Assembly: GCA_029055565.1 (NCBI GenBank)
Contig: JAIDCZ010000018.1
Coordinates: 1 to 35,491 of the forward strand
Reading direction: 5' to 3'
Length of the DNA stretch: 35,491 nt
Source of the DNA: Clostridiales bacterium
GTDB lineage: Bacteria > Bacillota > Clostridia > Christensenellales > Pumilibacteraceae
Shown here: positions 7,725 to 16,420 of the stretch, piece by piece
How positions within the stretch are numbered: the stretch's first letter is position 1
Layout of the letters: each line of letters opens with the position of its first letter
The notes under the pieces: generated by a model
What the model was told of the DNA's origin: nothing
The model's database searches: none
What the model saw: only the letters and a program-made list of their open reading frames with translations
Translations under genes and position numbers: made by a program

Positions 7725-10451
7725 TTATTGCACTATTCTGCTACCGTGCGAATCGGTGGCTTCCTCCACCGTTACGGTAAACGGCATGCGCGAAATAAGC
7801 GCTTCGGCGTGAGTGATTACGCCGACCAAGCAGTCCTTGCTTAGCGATTCCAGCGCGCTGTACACGACGTCTATAAGATCCTCGTCCAGCGTGCCGAAGC
7901 CCTCGTCCAAAAAGAAAAATGCGTTGTTGCCGCGGCTTTGGGTACGCGCAATGGCTATGGCCACCGACAGCGACGCCAAAAACAGCTCGCCGCCCGACAG
8001 AGTGTCCGTCTTGCGGATTTTGCCGCCGTTAAGATAGTCGGACACCATAAAGCCGCTGTCCTTGTCGTAGTACATGGTGTACTTGCCGCCCGACAGCTCG
8101 TTTAGGATTTCTGCCGCTATCGCGGTGAATTCCATAATGTACTCGGTGGCAACGAACTTGAGCATATCCCCGCCCTTGGTCATGCCGGCTATAACGCTGT
8201 ACAAGCCGGCGCGTTTTTTCAGTTCGGTCAGTTCTGCGTTCAGCTCGGCAAGCTCGGCGCACTTTTTTTCCAGCGCTTCCGCTTCCACTTGCTTAACGGC
8301 TATATCCTTGTTATACTCGGCAATGCGCGCCTTGACCCGCTCCAGCTCGTCGCGCTTTTCGGCGTACGCCTCCTCGTCGAAGTCCGGGCTGTCTACCGGA
8401 CAATCGGCCTTGGCTTGGGCAAGCGAAGCCTCTATCGCTTGAACTGCCGCCGTCGCCGCTTGCAGTTTTCCGACGAGTGCCTTGCGCTTTGCCTCCACCG
8501 CGTTTAATCTATTTTCCACCTCGGCAAGCTCGGTCTTGACCTTGGCAATATCGCCGTCGGTCTTGCCGCAGCGTTCGCCCAGCTCGGTTTTGTAGTTGTC
8601 CGACTTTTGTTTAAGCTCGACGAGCGCGCCCTCCAGCGCCTTACATTCCGCACCCAGCACGGCAATAGTCGGCGTATGCTTTGCAATCAAGTCGCGGGAA
8701 GCGTTTGTCTTGTCGGCCGCTTGCTTGCACTCGTCAAGCGTAGCGGTAAGCGCCTTGAACGTATCGGGCTTGACCCCCATTTCGGCAAGCTTGCGCTCCG
8801 TTTCGGCGCGGTCAAGCTCGGCAGTCTTTATATCCTTATCCAGATTGTCGTAAACGACCTTGGCGTGGTCGGAGCTTTTTACGCACTCGGAACGCGCGGC
8901 CTCGACGTCCTTCAACGCCTTTTTGGCTTCGTCCAATTCCGCCCTACGTTTTTCCACGTCGGTATCGCCCGCATCGTGCTCGCCGTCGTACGTCCCGCCG
9001 CACACCGGACAAGTATCGCCGTTATGCAGTTCGGCACGAACAGCCGCCGCGTGCGAGCATAGCTGTGCCGAAGCGAGCGCCGAAGCGCGGTTTTCCACAG
9101 TTTCGGTCGCTTGCCCGACGGCCTTATCCAGCTCGGCAAGGCGTGCGGAATACTGCTCTATCATGTCCAACTGCTTAGTGCGGGCTTCGGTATACTCTAC
9201 GATCTTGCCCGATATTTTTTGCTTGGTGCCGTCAAGCTCGGCATATCTGTCCAGCTCGGCAAGAAGCTTGTGCTTGGCCTCGGTTATATCCGCAACCGAC
9301 GCGCCGTCGCCCGACAGCGCGGACAGCGCAAACGTCAGCCCCGCCGATTTATTTTCCACGCCGTTTGCGGCGGTGCGGAACGCGTTTAGCGCTTGCTTAA
9401 GCGTTTGCGCGTCGCCGTGGTATGCTTGCTGTAAGGCTTGAAGCTTTTGCTCGGCCGCCGCAAGCTCCCCGCGCTTACCGTCCAGCGCCGACTGCTTGGC
9501 GGCGTTGTCCTTGACTGCTACTGCGTACTCGCGGTCGAGTGTGTTGAGCGCGGACAGTCTGTTCAACTCGTCGCGCAAAAACGCTTGCTTTTTTCCGTCC
9601 TCGGTATCGACCGATTTTTCAAAATCGTCAAGCTCGGTCTTAGCCTCGAACTCCCGCTTTTTTGCGTCGTCGGACTGGAACATAAGGTTGCGCACAGCGG
9701 TCTGTTTTTCGCGAACGCGAATAAAAATATCCCGCACTTTTTCCAGCTCGGTAAGCTCGGCGGTGCGCGTTGCCGCGTCCTTTTCGCTTGCCATCAGCTT
9801 GCCGCGAAGCGACTTGATTTCGTCCTTTTGCGCCTTTAGCATGTCCGGCGAAACGTCGCCCAGCTTGTCCTTTTCGCGCATGCGCGCGTCTATATCCTTG
9901 GCCATGTCGCGCTCGTGCTGGGACGCGAACCGCGACACCTTGTCAAACCGCATAAGCGAAAAAATCTTGCCCACCGCGTCGATCTGGTTTTTCGGTTTTT
10001 TCTTGAGGAACTCGGCGTACTCGCCTTGCTCGAGCAAGTACACGTTTTTGAACTCCGCCGCTTCCAGCCCGATAATGCCGCAGATAATGCCGTTTATGTC
10101 GTCGCTTTTGACGGAGATAGGTTCGCCGTTTTTGTACAGCGTACACTCACTGCCCGCCGTGCCGTCCGACTTGCGCTTGATAACGCGCTCCACTATATAG
10201 CGTTCGCCGTTTTCGGCAAACTCCAACACGACCCGCGCCGAATTGAGCGAAAGGTTGATAACGTCGCCCAAAAATCCCTTGGGACTTTTGCCGTACAGCG
10301 CGAGCATAATGCAGTCGAAAATAGTCGTTTTGCCGGCGCCGGTCTTGCCGCTGATACAAAACAGATTGCTACGCCCCGCCGCCTCGAAGTCGAGCGTTTG
10401 CTCCTCTATAAATGAATTTATGCCTTCTATAGTAAGTTTAATCGGTTTCAT
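7725..10451 (-). CDS. sbcC: Exonuclease SbcCD, subunit C (Rad50-like ATPase)
   Basis: 908 residues. SbcC is the SMC-type ATPase of the SbcCD nuclease, which opens DNA hairpins and trims blocked double-strand ends. Walker A is G-K-T-G-A-G-K-T (35-42). Long coiled-coil arms flank the zinc hook C481-P-V-C484, where two SbcC molecules join. The ABC signature L-S-G-G-E starts at 818, and Walker B F-F-F-L-D-E ends at 850, followed by the expected G-F-G-T-L-D. The length is near the 900-1050 usual for the family. The start ATG shares one base with the sbcD stop (TAATG), so the two are coupled. A machine that cuts hairpins sits here in a region full of palindromic repeats; that is context, not proof of a link. 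Confidence 0.96.
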   Translation of the reverse strand: MKPIKLTIEGINSFIEEQTLDFEAAGRSNLFCISGKTGAGKTTIFDCIMLALYGKSPKGFLGDVINLSLNSARVVLEFAENGERYIVERVIKRKSDGTAGSECTLYKNGEPISVKSDDINGIICGIIGLEAAEFKNVYLLEQGEYAEFLKKKPKNQIDAVGKIFSLMRFDKVSRFASQHERDMAKDIDARMREKDKLGDVSPDMLKAQKDEIKSLRGKLMASEKDAATRTAELTELEKVRDIFIRVREKQTAVRNLMFQSDDAKKREFEAKTELDDFEKSVDTEDGKKQAFLRDELNRLSALNTLDREYAVAVKDNAAKQSALDGKRGELAAAEQKLQALQQAYHGDAQTLKQALNAFRTAANGVENKSAGLTFALSALSGDGASVADITEAKHKLLAELDRYAELDGTKQKISGKIVEYTEARTKQLDMIEQYSARLAELDKAVGQATETVENRASALASAQLCSHAAAVRAELHNGDTCPVCGGTYDGEHDAGDTDVEKRRAELDEAKKALKDVEAARSECVKSSDHAKVVYDNLDKDIKTAELDRAETERKLAEMGVKPDTFKALTATLDECKQAADKTNASRDLIAKHTPTIAVLGAECKALEGALVELKQKSDNYKTELGERCGKTDGDIAKVKTELAEVENRLNAVEAKRKALVGKLQAATAAVQAIEASLAQAKADCPVDSPDFDEEAYAEKRDELERVKARIAEYNKDIAVKQVEAEALEKKCAELAELNAELTELKKRAGLYSVIAGMTKGGDMLKFVATEYIMEFTAIAAEILNELSGGKYTMYYDKDSGFMVSDYLNGGKIRKTDTLSGGELFLASLSVAIAIARTQSRGNNAFFFLDEGFGTLDEDLIDVVYSALESLSKDCLVGVITHAEALISRMPFTVTVEEATDSHGSRIVQ

Positions 10452-11659
10452 TATTCTTGCTCCGCTTCTTGCATCAGTTCGGCAAACGTCGCTTTAAGCT
10501 CGGCGCTCGGTTCGGCGTTGTACCTATGCTTGTAGTAGGCTTCAAAAATTTCCGCGTCGGATAGGTGCGCGCGGCGTTCGACGTTCACCTCGCCGCGAAG
10601 GGTGGCGGTAACCACCAAGTCGTTGAACGCGGGGTGCGAACGTATTTGCGCCGTTTCGTCGCGGGTAAGCGGTTCGCCGCTGTACTTGATGCGCACGTAG
10701 TCGTTGGCGTAAAACTCCAGCTTGCTCATGCATTCGTCAAAGTTGTCGGCGTCCGCCTCGGTAAGGTTCTTGCCGACGGTGAGTATCTTTTGCTCAACCG
10801 TCCGCTTTTGCGTGTCGATAATATTGACCGACTTGGTTCGACTTTCGTCGTAGGCGTACTGCAACGGCGAGCCGCTGTATTCGGCAAGCGGGCGCTTGCA
10901 AATTCTAAGATGCTTGTGCACGTGCCCAAGCGCAACGTAGTCCGCGCTTTCGGGCAGTACGTCGGTAGGCAGTGCCAAAAGCCCGCCCAACGATTCCGAC
11001 GAATTTTGCGCTGACTTGCTCAAAAACAAGTGCGTGCAAAGTATATTGTAGTTGTCGTCAAAAAACTCGCACGCGGAAGCAAGCGTTTGCTTAACGCGGT
11101 CGACGTAATCTATATTATAGTCTTGCTTGACCCAGCGCGAAAGCCGATTTTCCGAGGGGTACGGAACGAGCGCGATATTCACCTTTTCGCCCTCCTTTTC
11201 CACCGTCACACCGCCGTAATGCCCGACTATCTTGATGCGCTGTTTTTGTATGTAGTCGGCCGCGTCGAACAAACCGAACAGCGACGGAGGGGGCGTGGGG
11301 TCGGACAGCGTTTCGCCGTTAAGCGCGGAATAGTCCAGCTCGCCGGCCAGCACAATGCCCTGGAGATCGGCCAGTGGCTTGGCGGCGCACATGCGGCGCT
11401 CGTCGTCATGGTTGCCGGCCAGCGCAATAACGGCTCTTCCGCGTTCGGCAAGCGTAAGTATACTGCGGTAAAACACGCGCTCGGCCTCCGACGTAGGCAC
11501 AGACGTGTCGAAAATATCGCCCGCAATAAGCACGACGTCAATGTCCTCGGCGTCGGCAATTTCGGATAACTGTTTAATAACGTCGCACTGCTCGTCCAGC
11601 CGCGCGGCCTTATTCAGCTTTTTACCCAAGTGTAGGTCTGCCGTATGCAAAATCTTCAT
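10451..11659 (-). CDS. sbcD: Exonuclease SbcCD, subunit D (Mre11-like nuclease)
   Basis: 402 residues, a usual length. SbcD is the metallophosphatase-fold nuclease subunit and acts with SbcC on double-strand ends and hairpins. Metal ligands are in place: D8 and H10 in D-L-H-L-G, D48 in A-G-D-I-F-D, and N83-H84-D85 in G-N-H-D. Further ligands lie in C-T-H-L-F and G-H-V-H-K-H. The start at ATG 11659 has GGAGAG upstream. It is the first gene of the sbcDC operon and is read from the divergent promoter at 11709-11737. Confidence 0.96.
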   Translation of the reverse strand: MKILHTADLHLGKKLNKAARLDEQCDVIKQLSEIADAEDIDVVLIAGDIFDTSVPTSEAERVFYRSILTLAERGRAVIALAGNHDDERRMCAAKPLADLQGIVLAGELDYSALNGETLSDPTPPPSLFGLFDAADYIQKQRIKIVGHYGGVTVEKEGEKVNIALVPYPSENRLSRWVKQDYNIDYVDRVKQTLASACEFFDDNYNILCTHLFLSKSAQNSSESLGGLLALPTDVLPESADYVALGHVHKHLRICKRPLAEYSGSPLQYAYDESRTKSVNIIDTQKRTVEQKILTVGKNLTEADADNFDECMSKLEFYANDYVRIKYSGEPLTRDETAQIRSHPAFNDLVVTATLRGEVNVERRAHLSDAEIFEAYYKHRYNAEPSAELKATFAELMQEAEQE

Positions 11660-11684
11660 TTTTCTCTCCGAGCTTTAAAAACTG

Positions 11685-11713
11685 TTGAAAATTTCTTTGT
11701 TTAGTGGTATTAT
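11685..11713 (+). promoter_or_regulatory. Promoter of the dnaD-like/dnaI-like operon
   Basis: -35 TTGAAA (11685-11690), a 17-bp spacer and -10 TATTAT (11708-11713). The -10 lies inside the perfect palindrome GTATTATAATAC (11707-11718), which also supplies the -10 of the opposing sbcDC promoter. An alternative TATAAT at 11711-11716 would need a 20-bp spacer. Confidence 0.62.
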
Positions 11714-11737
11714 AATACATATCCATAATTTTTTCAA
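11709..11737 (-). promoter_or_regulatory. Promoter of sbcDC
   Basis: On the minus strand, -35 TTGAAA (11737-11732), a 17-bp spacer and -10 TATAAT (11714-11709). It overlaps the opposing promoter in the -10 region, so RNA polymerase can occupy only one of the two at a time. Confidence 0.7.
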
Positions 11738-11753
11738 GCAAAAGAGGCGCGAG

Positions 11754-13181
11754 ATGTTCAAACTGTCGTCGGAAGCAAGTCTTGACGGCGCTATAACCGT
11801 CGAAAATAAATTTATAGTCGAGTACATGCCGTACGCCGACGGCGATTACGTAAAGGTTTACCTTTACGGTCTTTCGCTTGCCGCACGCAAAAGCGACGCC
11901 GACGACAGCACCGAACGACTTGCAAGGCGACTGGATATGGACGAGAGCACGGTGGCCGCCGCTATAGACTACTGGACGGAGCAAGGCCTTATGTCGCGAC
12001 TGGGCGACGATATTTGTTACTTCTCCCCGCGCACCGCTCGGCCCAAAATCAAGCTTTTGGACGTGGATACCTACAAGGAGTTCAACCGCCAAGCCCAGCT
12101 GTATATATCCGCGCGCCAAATCTCGCCCAACGAGTACCACGACTATTACGCGCTGATGGAAAAACTGCACGTGGAATGGCAAGCGATGGTGCTGATAGTT
12201 AAGTACTGCGTCGACCTTAAGGGCGACAACGTGTCTTGTCCGTATATCCTTTCCGTAGCGCGCAACCTTGCCGAGGACGGCTACCGCACCGCCGACGACG
12301 TGGGCGAACGCTTGGACGAGTTTGGCGTTTACTACAACGACCTCCGCGCGGCGCTCGGCGCAATGGGCAAAAAGCACGTCGACCACGAGGCCGTTCAGCT
12401 ATACAAAAAATGGAAAATAGAATACAAGTTCGGCGCCGACGTAATTTTGCACGTCGCGCAAAACATGAAGCACGGCAGTATTGCACTGCTGGACGATAAG
12501 CTTACCCAATACAGCAAGCTCGGGTTCTTTACCTCGGACATAATAGACAAGTACGAGGAGGACCGCAAAAACCTTTACAAGCTGGCAAAAGCCGTAAACA
12601 AGGCGCTGGGCGTGTACTACGACAACACTGACCCCGAAATAGCCACCTACGTCAAGCCGTGGCTGGCGCTCGGGTTTGACGGCAAGGCAATCCTCGCCGC
12701 CGCCGACTACTGCATGAAAAAGGATATGAAACGGCTGTCCGACCTCGACGCCGTTATCCGCGATCTGTTTGAGCGCGGACTTACTACCGAAAAGCAAGTA
12801 AAGGATAGCGTAAACTACGAAAACCGCCACGACGGCGATATAGAAAAGCTGTTGAAAACGCTGGGCGTACGCGGCGCCGTAAAGGACGTTCACCGCGCAT
12901 ACTACGCCAACTGGGCGGAAAAATGGAGCATGCCCCAAGCGCTGATCGACTACGCCGCGGAGCTTTCCGTCGGCAAAGACAACAAGTTCGCTTTTATGAA
13001 CGCAGTGCTTTCCGCTTGGCACAATTCGGGCGTGACCGACGTGCAAAAGGCCAAGGCCGCCGCGCCTACCGCCGGCGACAAAGCCGCGCCCACCGCCGCA
13101 ACAACCGGCATGGTATTTGAAAAGTACACCGAGGAACAGCTTAACAGTCTGTTTACGCCTATCACAGAAGAGGATGATTGA
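11754..13181 (+). CDS. DnaD-like replication initiation protein
   Basis: 475 residues. DnaD/DnaB-type proteins of Firmicutes help open the origin and recruit the helicase loader. The N-terminal part has a winged-helix look (L-A-R-R-L-D-M-D-E-S-T-V-A-A-A-I-D-Y-W). Two DnaD/DnaB_2-type helical modules follow, one around Y-Y-A-L-M-E-K-L-H-V-E-W, the other around W-L-A-L-G-F-D-G-K-A-I and ending near R-G-L-T-T. An alanine/proline linker leads to a conserved-looking end, Y-T-E-E-Q-L-N-S-L-F. ATG 11754 has GAGG six bases upstream; the earlier in-frame TTG at 11685 lies in the -35 box. The next gene overlaps the stop by one base, and the helicase-loader pairing strongly supports the role. Confidence 0.9.
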   Translation: MFKLSSEASLDGAITVENKFIVEYMPYADGDYVKVYLYGLSLAARKSDADDSTERLARRLDMDESTVAAAIDYWTEQGLMSRLGDDICYFSPRTARPKIKLLDVDTYKEFNRQAQLYISARQISPNEYHDYYALMEKLHVEWQAMVLIVKYCVDLKGDNVSCPYILSVARNLAEDGYRTADDVGERLDEFGVYYNDLRAALGAMGKKHVDHEAVQLYKKWKIEYKFGADVILHVAQNMKHGSIALLDDKLTQYSKLGFFTSDIIDKYEEDRKNLYKLAKAVNKALGVYYDNTDPEIATYVKPWLALGFDGKAILAAADYCMKKDMKRLSDLDAVIRDLFERGLTTEKQVKDSVNYENRHDGDIEKLLKTLGVRGAVKDVHRAYYANWAEKWSMPQALIDYAAELSVGKDNKFAFMNAVLSAWHNSGVTDVQKAKAAAPTAGDKAAPTAATTGMVFEKYTEEQLNSLFTPITEEDD

Positions 13182-14062
13182 TGAACGCTTACCAACGCGC
13201 AGTTAAGGAAATTACCGATCGTCGCCGCGACGATTTGGACTACGGCTTGTCCGTTTGGCGCAACGCGCTCAACGGCGACGAAAAGCTTCGCGCCGCAAAC
13301 GCTCGGTACCAAGCCGAGGCCGTAAAAAAGGCGCAAAAGCTCCCCAACGACTTGGACGCGGCGCGCAAGGATCTGGAGGCCAACGCCAAACGACTGGGCC
13401 TTACCAAGCAAGCGGTGGAGCCGCCGCCGCGGTGCAAGGCGTGCCACGACACCGGCTACGCCGACGGTAAATATTGCAAGTGCGTAGTTAAGCGCGTAAT
13501 ACAGTCGGAGGCCGAAAACCTTGCCCTACCCCAAACGGACTTTGCGGCCGCCAAAAAGTCGGCGCCCAAAGCAATATCCAAGCTGTACGACAAAGCCGAA
13601 AAATACATGGACGAGTTTCCGCAAAACAAAAAACCGTTCTTTATTATAATCGGCAGTGCGGGCACCGGCAAGACCGTACTTGCCTCGGCAATAGCTACCG
13701 AAATGCTGACGCGCGGCGCGGCTACCGTTACGGTAAGCGCGTTCGAAATGGTTAAGCGCGCCAAGGACTACCACACGCAATTTGCCATAGACGACTACCG
13801 CGATCTGTTTACGCCGATGCTGGACTGCGACCTACTGGTGATTGACGACCTCGGTACCGAAACGGTGCTGAAAAACGTAACGCGCGAATACTTTTACACC
13901 ATAGTCAACGAGCGCTGGTTGCACGGGCGCAACACAGTAATTACGTCCAACCTTACGCCCAACGACATGCTCACCCGCTACGGCGAAGCGGTGTTCTCAC
14001 GGCTGTGCGACAAGAACAAGTCCAACCTTTTCACCGTCACCGCACCCAATGCGAGAATATAA
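13181..14062 (+). CDS. DnaI/DnaC-like helicase-loader ATPase
   Basis: 293 residues. This AAA+ family loads the replicative helicase on DNA. A helical N-terminal part carries a zinc-binding group C85-x-x-C88 and C99-x-C101. Walker A is G-S-A-G-T-G-K-T (158-165), Walker B is L-L-V-I-D-D (218-223), and a sensor-1-like T-S-N-L-T (255-259) follows. The start ATG overlaps the upstream stop (TGATG). The in-frame TTG one codon earlier was rejected because GAGG and the overlap favour ATG 13181. It ends at a strong terminator. IstB-type transposon ATPases share the core, but the zinc group and the DnaD-like partner favour a chromosomal helicase loader. Confidence 0.93.
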   Translation: MNAYQRAVKEITDRRRDDLDYGLSVWRNALNGDEKLRAANARYQAEAVKKAQKLPNDLDAARKDLEANAKRLGLTKQAVEPPPRCKACHDTGYADGKYCKCVVKRVIQSEAENLALPQTDFAAAKKSAPKAISKLYDKAEKYMDEFPQNKKPFFIIIGSAGTGKTVLASAIATEMLTRGAATVTVSAFEMVKRAKDYHTQFAIDDYRDLFTPMLDCDLLVIDDLGTETVLKNVTREYFYTIVNERWLHGRNTVITSNLTPNDMLTRYGEAVFSRLCDKNKSNLFTVTAPNARI

Positions 14063-14063
14063 C

Positions 14064-14089
14064 AAAAAAGCCGCACTCGCGGCTTTTTT
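14064..14089 (+). terminator. Terminator of the dnaD-dnaI operon
   Basis: GCCGC (14070-14074) pairs with GCGGC (14079-14083) around the loop ACTC, extended by six A-T pairs, followed by a T run to 14090. It begins two bases after the stop codon. Confidence 0.9.
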
Positions 14090-14090
14090 T

Positions 14091-14257
14091 AATTAAGAAT
14101 TAAGAATGCAGAATTAAGAATTATAAATAAGGTTGAGATTCCTCGGTGGGCAAAAAATGCTCGGAATACCTTCGGTGCTTCGTAGGACAAAAGAATTTAA
14201 TTTTTGTCATTCTGAACTACGCGAGGAATCTTATCCTTAACGCCGCGTAAGCGGCCA
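14091..14257. repeat. Composite intergenic palindromic element, copy D
   Basis: AT-rich AATTAAGAATGCAG repeats lead into AAGGTTGAGATTC at 14129. The element closes near 14238 with GAATCTTATCCTT, and a GCCGC/GCGGC hairpin follows at about 14242-14254. The first 60 bases or so from 14129 match copy A at 2532 with about one difference. No gene is seen. Confidence 0.68.
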
Positions 14258-14259
14258 CA

Positions 14260-14294
14260 AAAAACGGTACGACTTTAATTGTCGTACCGTTTTT
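14260..14294. terminator. Terminator of the DUF6273 lipoprotein gene
   Basis: A perfect 14-bp stem (14260-14273 with 14281-14294, core ACGGTACGAC) has A/T ends on both sides. On the minus strand it follows the lipoprotein stop by about 14 bases and ends in a T run. It could also work on the plus strand. Confidence 0.85.
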
Positions 14295-14307
14295 GCTGGT
14301 AGTATTA

Positions 14308-16251
14308 TTACGCAATGGTAAGCGCGCTTGCGGTAACGCGTATCGCCGGAACGACGCCTACCGATGCGGTATCGACTGACGAGAGTCCGCTTGCACCGCT
14401 CGGCGTTCCAATATCAACGTTTACCGCACTGTCCCATAAAGGCGAGCGAAGCCACCACTTTCCGCGACCGTACGTAGCCGGCTGGTAGCCCATCATATAC
14501 GTGCCGTTAGCGCGAGCGTAGTCGCTTACGAGGAGCATGCGCAATTCGTCTTGCTCGCCGCCATCGGCTACGAAGCCGTACGCGCTGTTGAGAACCTCTT
14601 TATAGCTGGGTAGGAAAACCTTGTCTTGCGTATTTTCGCATGCGTACATGTTTTCCGACTTGCCGGTAGTCGCCGCGCTGTTATCCACCGCGGTGGTTAT
14701 TATGCTCTGTTGCTGCGCCGCGCTGAACGCTACGTTGTAGAACGTGCCGTTAAGCCAAGTGCGAATATCGCTGTGCGCGTAGTTGTTGGAATACACGGTG
14801 GCGCCGCCTATCTCGCGGTTGTCTTGACTGCTGTAGTACGCGCCGTGGTCGATAATGGTATCGCAAAGCAAAAACGCCACGCCGTCATTATTTTCCAAAA
14901 CGCGCCATTTAATAGGCTCGACCTTAAAGTAGTACGTATTGCCGTCAACTATATTCTCGTCGTTAGCGAACTTGTAAGGGTCCCAAGTACCCATGCTGGT
15001 AGTGGCGGCCGTCACCTTGGCGTACCGAGCGCCGTCGTTGCCGGCATAATATCCGTTGGCGTCGGCAGTATTGCCCACCGTCACGTCGGCGGCCTTAAGC
15101 GATTGCGGGTACTCGCCGTAATACACGTACTTGCCCGCCTCTTGCGTTTGGCGCACGAAAGCGCAAGTGCCGCATGTATTGCCGGTGCCGAAATCATGTA
15201 CGCCCCAGCCTTGCGACTCCTCCGCAATTATCGAATGTCCGCATGTAGCCGCATGCCAGTGGTGCGTTTCGTTGCTCAACCACTGCGCCGCAAACTTATG
15301 CTCATGCGCAAAGGTGTGAGTTTTGGACGCCGCCGCCGAATCGTTATATCCCGCCGCCTTGGCGATTACCGTGTACGTCTTGGTGCTTCCGTCGGGAATG
15401 GCAAAGCCGTTGGCCGCAAGGTCGACGCTGTTGGCGGTTACCGTTACGGTAGTCGTTCCGTCGGAAACGACGTAGCTCGTTGCGTTTTGCACCGCCGCCC
15501 ACGTCAACGTAGTTCCGCCGACCACAAGCCCCATCGGCATAGAAAGCGTGGTCGGTTGCGGAGGCGTAACGCTCGGCGTATACACGAACGAAGCCGCCGC
15601 CGAATCGGTGTAGCCGGCCGCCTTGGCAACTACGGTGTACGTAATGCTTCCGCTCGTAGGAACCTTTAGTCCGTTGGTGGCAAGCGCTATGGCGTTGGTG
15701 CTGATCGACACCGTTTTGGTTCCGTCGGAAACCGCGTAGCTCGTTGCATTTTGTACCGCCGTCCACGAAAGAACGCCGTTGCTCACCCTAAGTCCACTGG
15801 GCGTGGCAAGCGCCGTAGGCTGCGGCGGAGTGGGATTGTCGTCGTCCGGATCGACAACCGGCGGCGCGGGATTTTCATTCGGTATAAACGTGTGCGTCGT
15901 GGGTATGGATTCGTTTTTGCCGACGGCGCGCGCAACTATCGTTACTGTAAGCGTGCCCGAGGTATACTGCACGCCGTTGAATTCGGCGCGAGTTGCGGGC
16001 GCAATGCAGAGGTACTGCGCATCGCCAAACACGACCAAGTACTCTTGCGCACCGTTTACGGCGCCCCATTCTATGGTAAGCCGACCGTCGGTCAAGTCCG
16101 TTCTGATAGTGTTTTTATCGACTGAAGCAAGTCTGTCGTCACCGCCGTTGCCGCCCAACTCGGGAAGATCGATTGACGAGCAAGCTGCGGCAAACGTGAT
16201 CATAAGTACTGACAAAAGTCCTATAAGTAGACTTTTACACCACTTTTTCAT
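14308..16251 (-). CDS. Surface lipoprotein: three Fn3-like modules, Cys/His motif, DUF6273-like domain
   Basis: 647 residues from ATG 16251 (GGAGAG upstream). The signal peptide ends in A-A-A-C24, a lipobox, so it should be lipid-anchored outside. Three fibronectin-III-like modules follow (about 44-122, 148-225, 236-313); the second and third are close copies, both holding V-Q-N-A-T-S-Y and A-K-A-A-G-Y. Residues about 316-365 carry a Cys/His pattern (H316-x-H, H-H-W-H around 330-333, C337, C360-x-x-C363) that could bind a metal. The rest (about 372-643) matches DUF6273 as I know it: Y-Y-G-E-Y-P-Q, I-K-W-R-V-L, I-R-T-W-L-N and W-W-L-R-S-P. The function of that domain is not known to me. The longer frame from 16398 was rejected because it begins upstream of the promoter. 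Confidence 0.88.
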   Translation of the reverse strand: MKKWCKSLLIGLLSVLMITFAAACSSIDLPELGGNGGDDRLASVDKNTIRTDLTDGRLTIEWGAVNGAQEYLVVFGDAQYLCIAPATRAEFNGVQYTSGTLTVTIVARAVGKNESIPTTHTFIPNENPAPPVVDPDDDNPTPPQPTALATPSGLRVSNGVLSWTAVQNATSYAVSDGTKTVSISTNAIALATNGLKVPTSGSITYTVVAKAAGYTDSAAASFVYTPSVTPPQPTTLSMPMGLVVGGTTLTWAAVQNATSYVVSDGTTTVTVTANSVDLAANGFAIPDGSTKTYTVIAKAAGYNDSAAASKTHTFAHEHKFAAQWLSNETHHWHAATCGHSIIAEESQGWGVHDFGTGNTCGTCAFVRQTQEAGKYVYYGEYPQSLKAADVTVGNTADANGYYAGNDGARYAKVTAATTSMGTWDPYKFANDENIVDGNTYYFKVEPIKWRVLENNDGVAFLLCDTIIDHGAYYSSQDNREIGGATVYSNNYAHSDIRTWLNGTFYNVAFSAAQQQSIITTAVDNSAATTGKSENMYACENTQDKVFLPSYKEVLNSAYGFVADGGEQDELRMLLVSDYARANGTYMMGYQPATYGRGKWWLRSPLWDSAVNVDIGTPSGASGLSSVDTASVGVVPAIRVTASALTIA

Positions 16252-16288
16252 GCCATTCTCTCCTATATACATGTAATAGGTAAGTAGT

Positions 16289-16317
16289 ATTGTACCATAC
16301 CCACCTAACGGTGTCAA
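16289..16317 (-). promoter_or_regulatory. Promoter of the DUF6273 lipoprotein gene
   Basis: On the minus strand, consensus -35 TTGACA (16317-16312), a 17-bp spacer and -10 TACAAT (16294-16289). It lies between the lipoprotein and the 518-residue gene, so the lipoprotein can be expressed apart from the giant-protein operon. No clear terminator separates the two. Confidence 0.82.
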
Positions 16318-16420
16318 TACTTTTTTCAAATTTCCCGCCAAACTTACGAATAACGTATAATGCCGCAAAACGACGACGCCCGCCTTGCGGATTGTCAAGA
16401 CGAGCGCCGTTTGTTGCTAT

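Noticed and set aside
7725-11659. Defence-system reading of the SMC-like ATPase and nuclease pair
   Set aside because: All motifs and lengths fit ordinary SbcCD, and there is no defence gene nearby.
14308-16251. Diversity-generating retroelement target, suggested by the W-W-L-R-S-P end
   Set aside because: No reverse transcriptase and no template-like repeat with adenine-specific changes are visible in the window.
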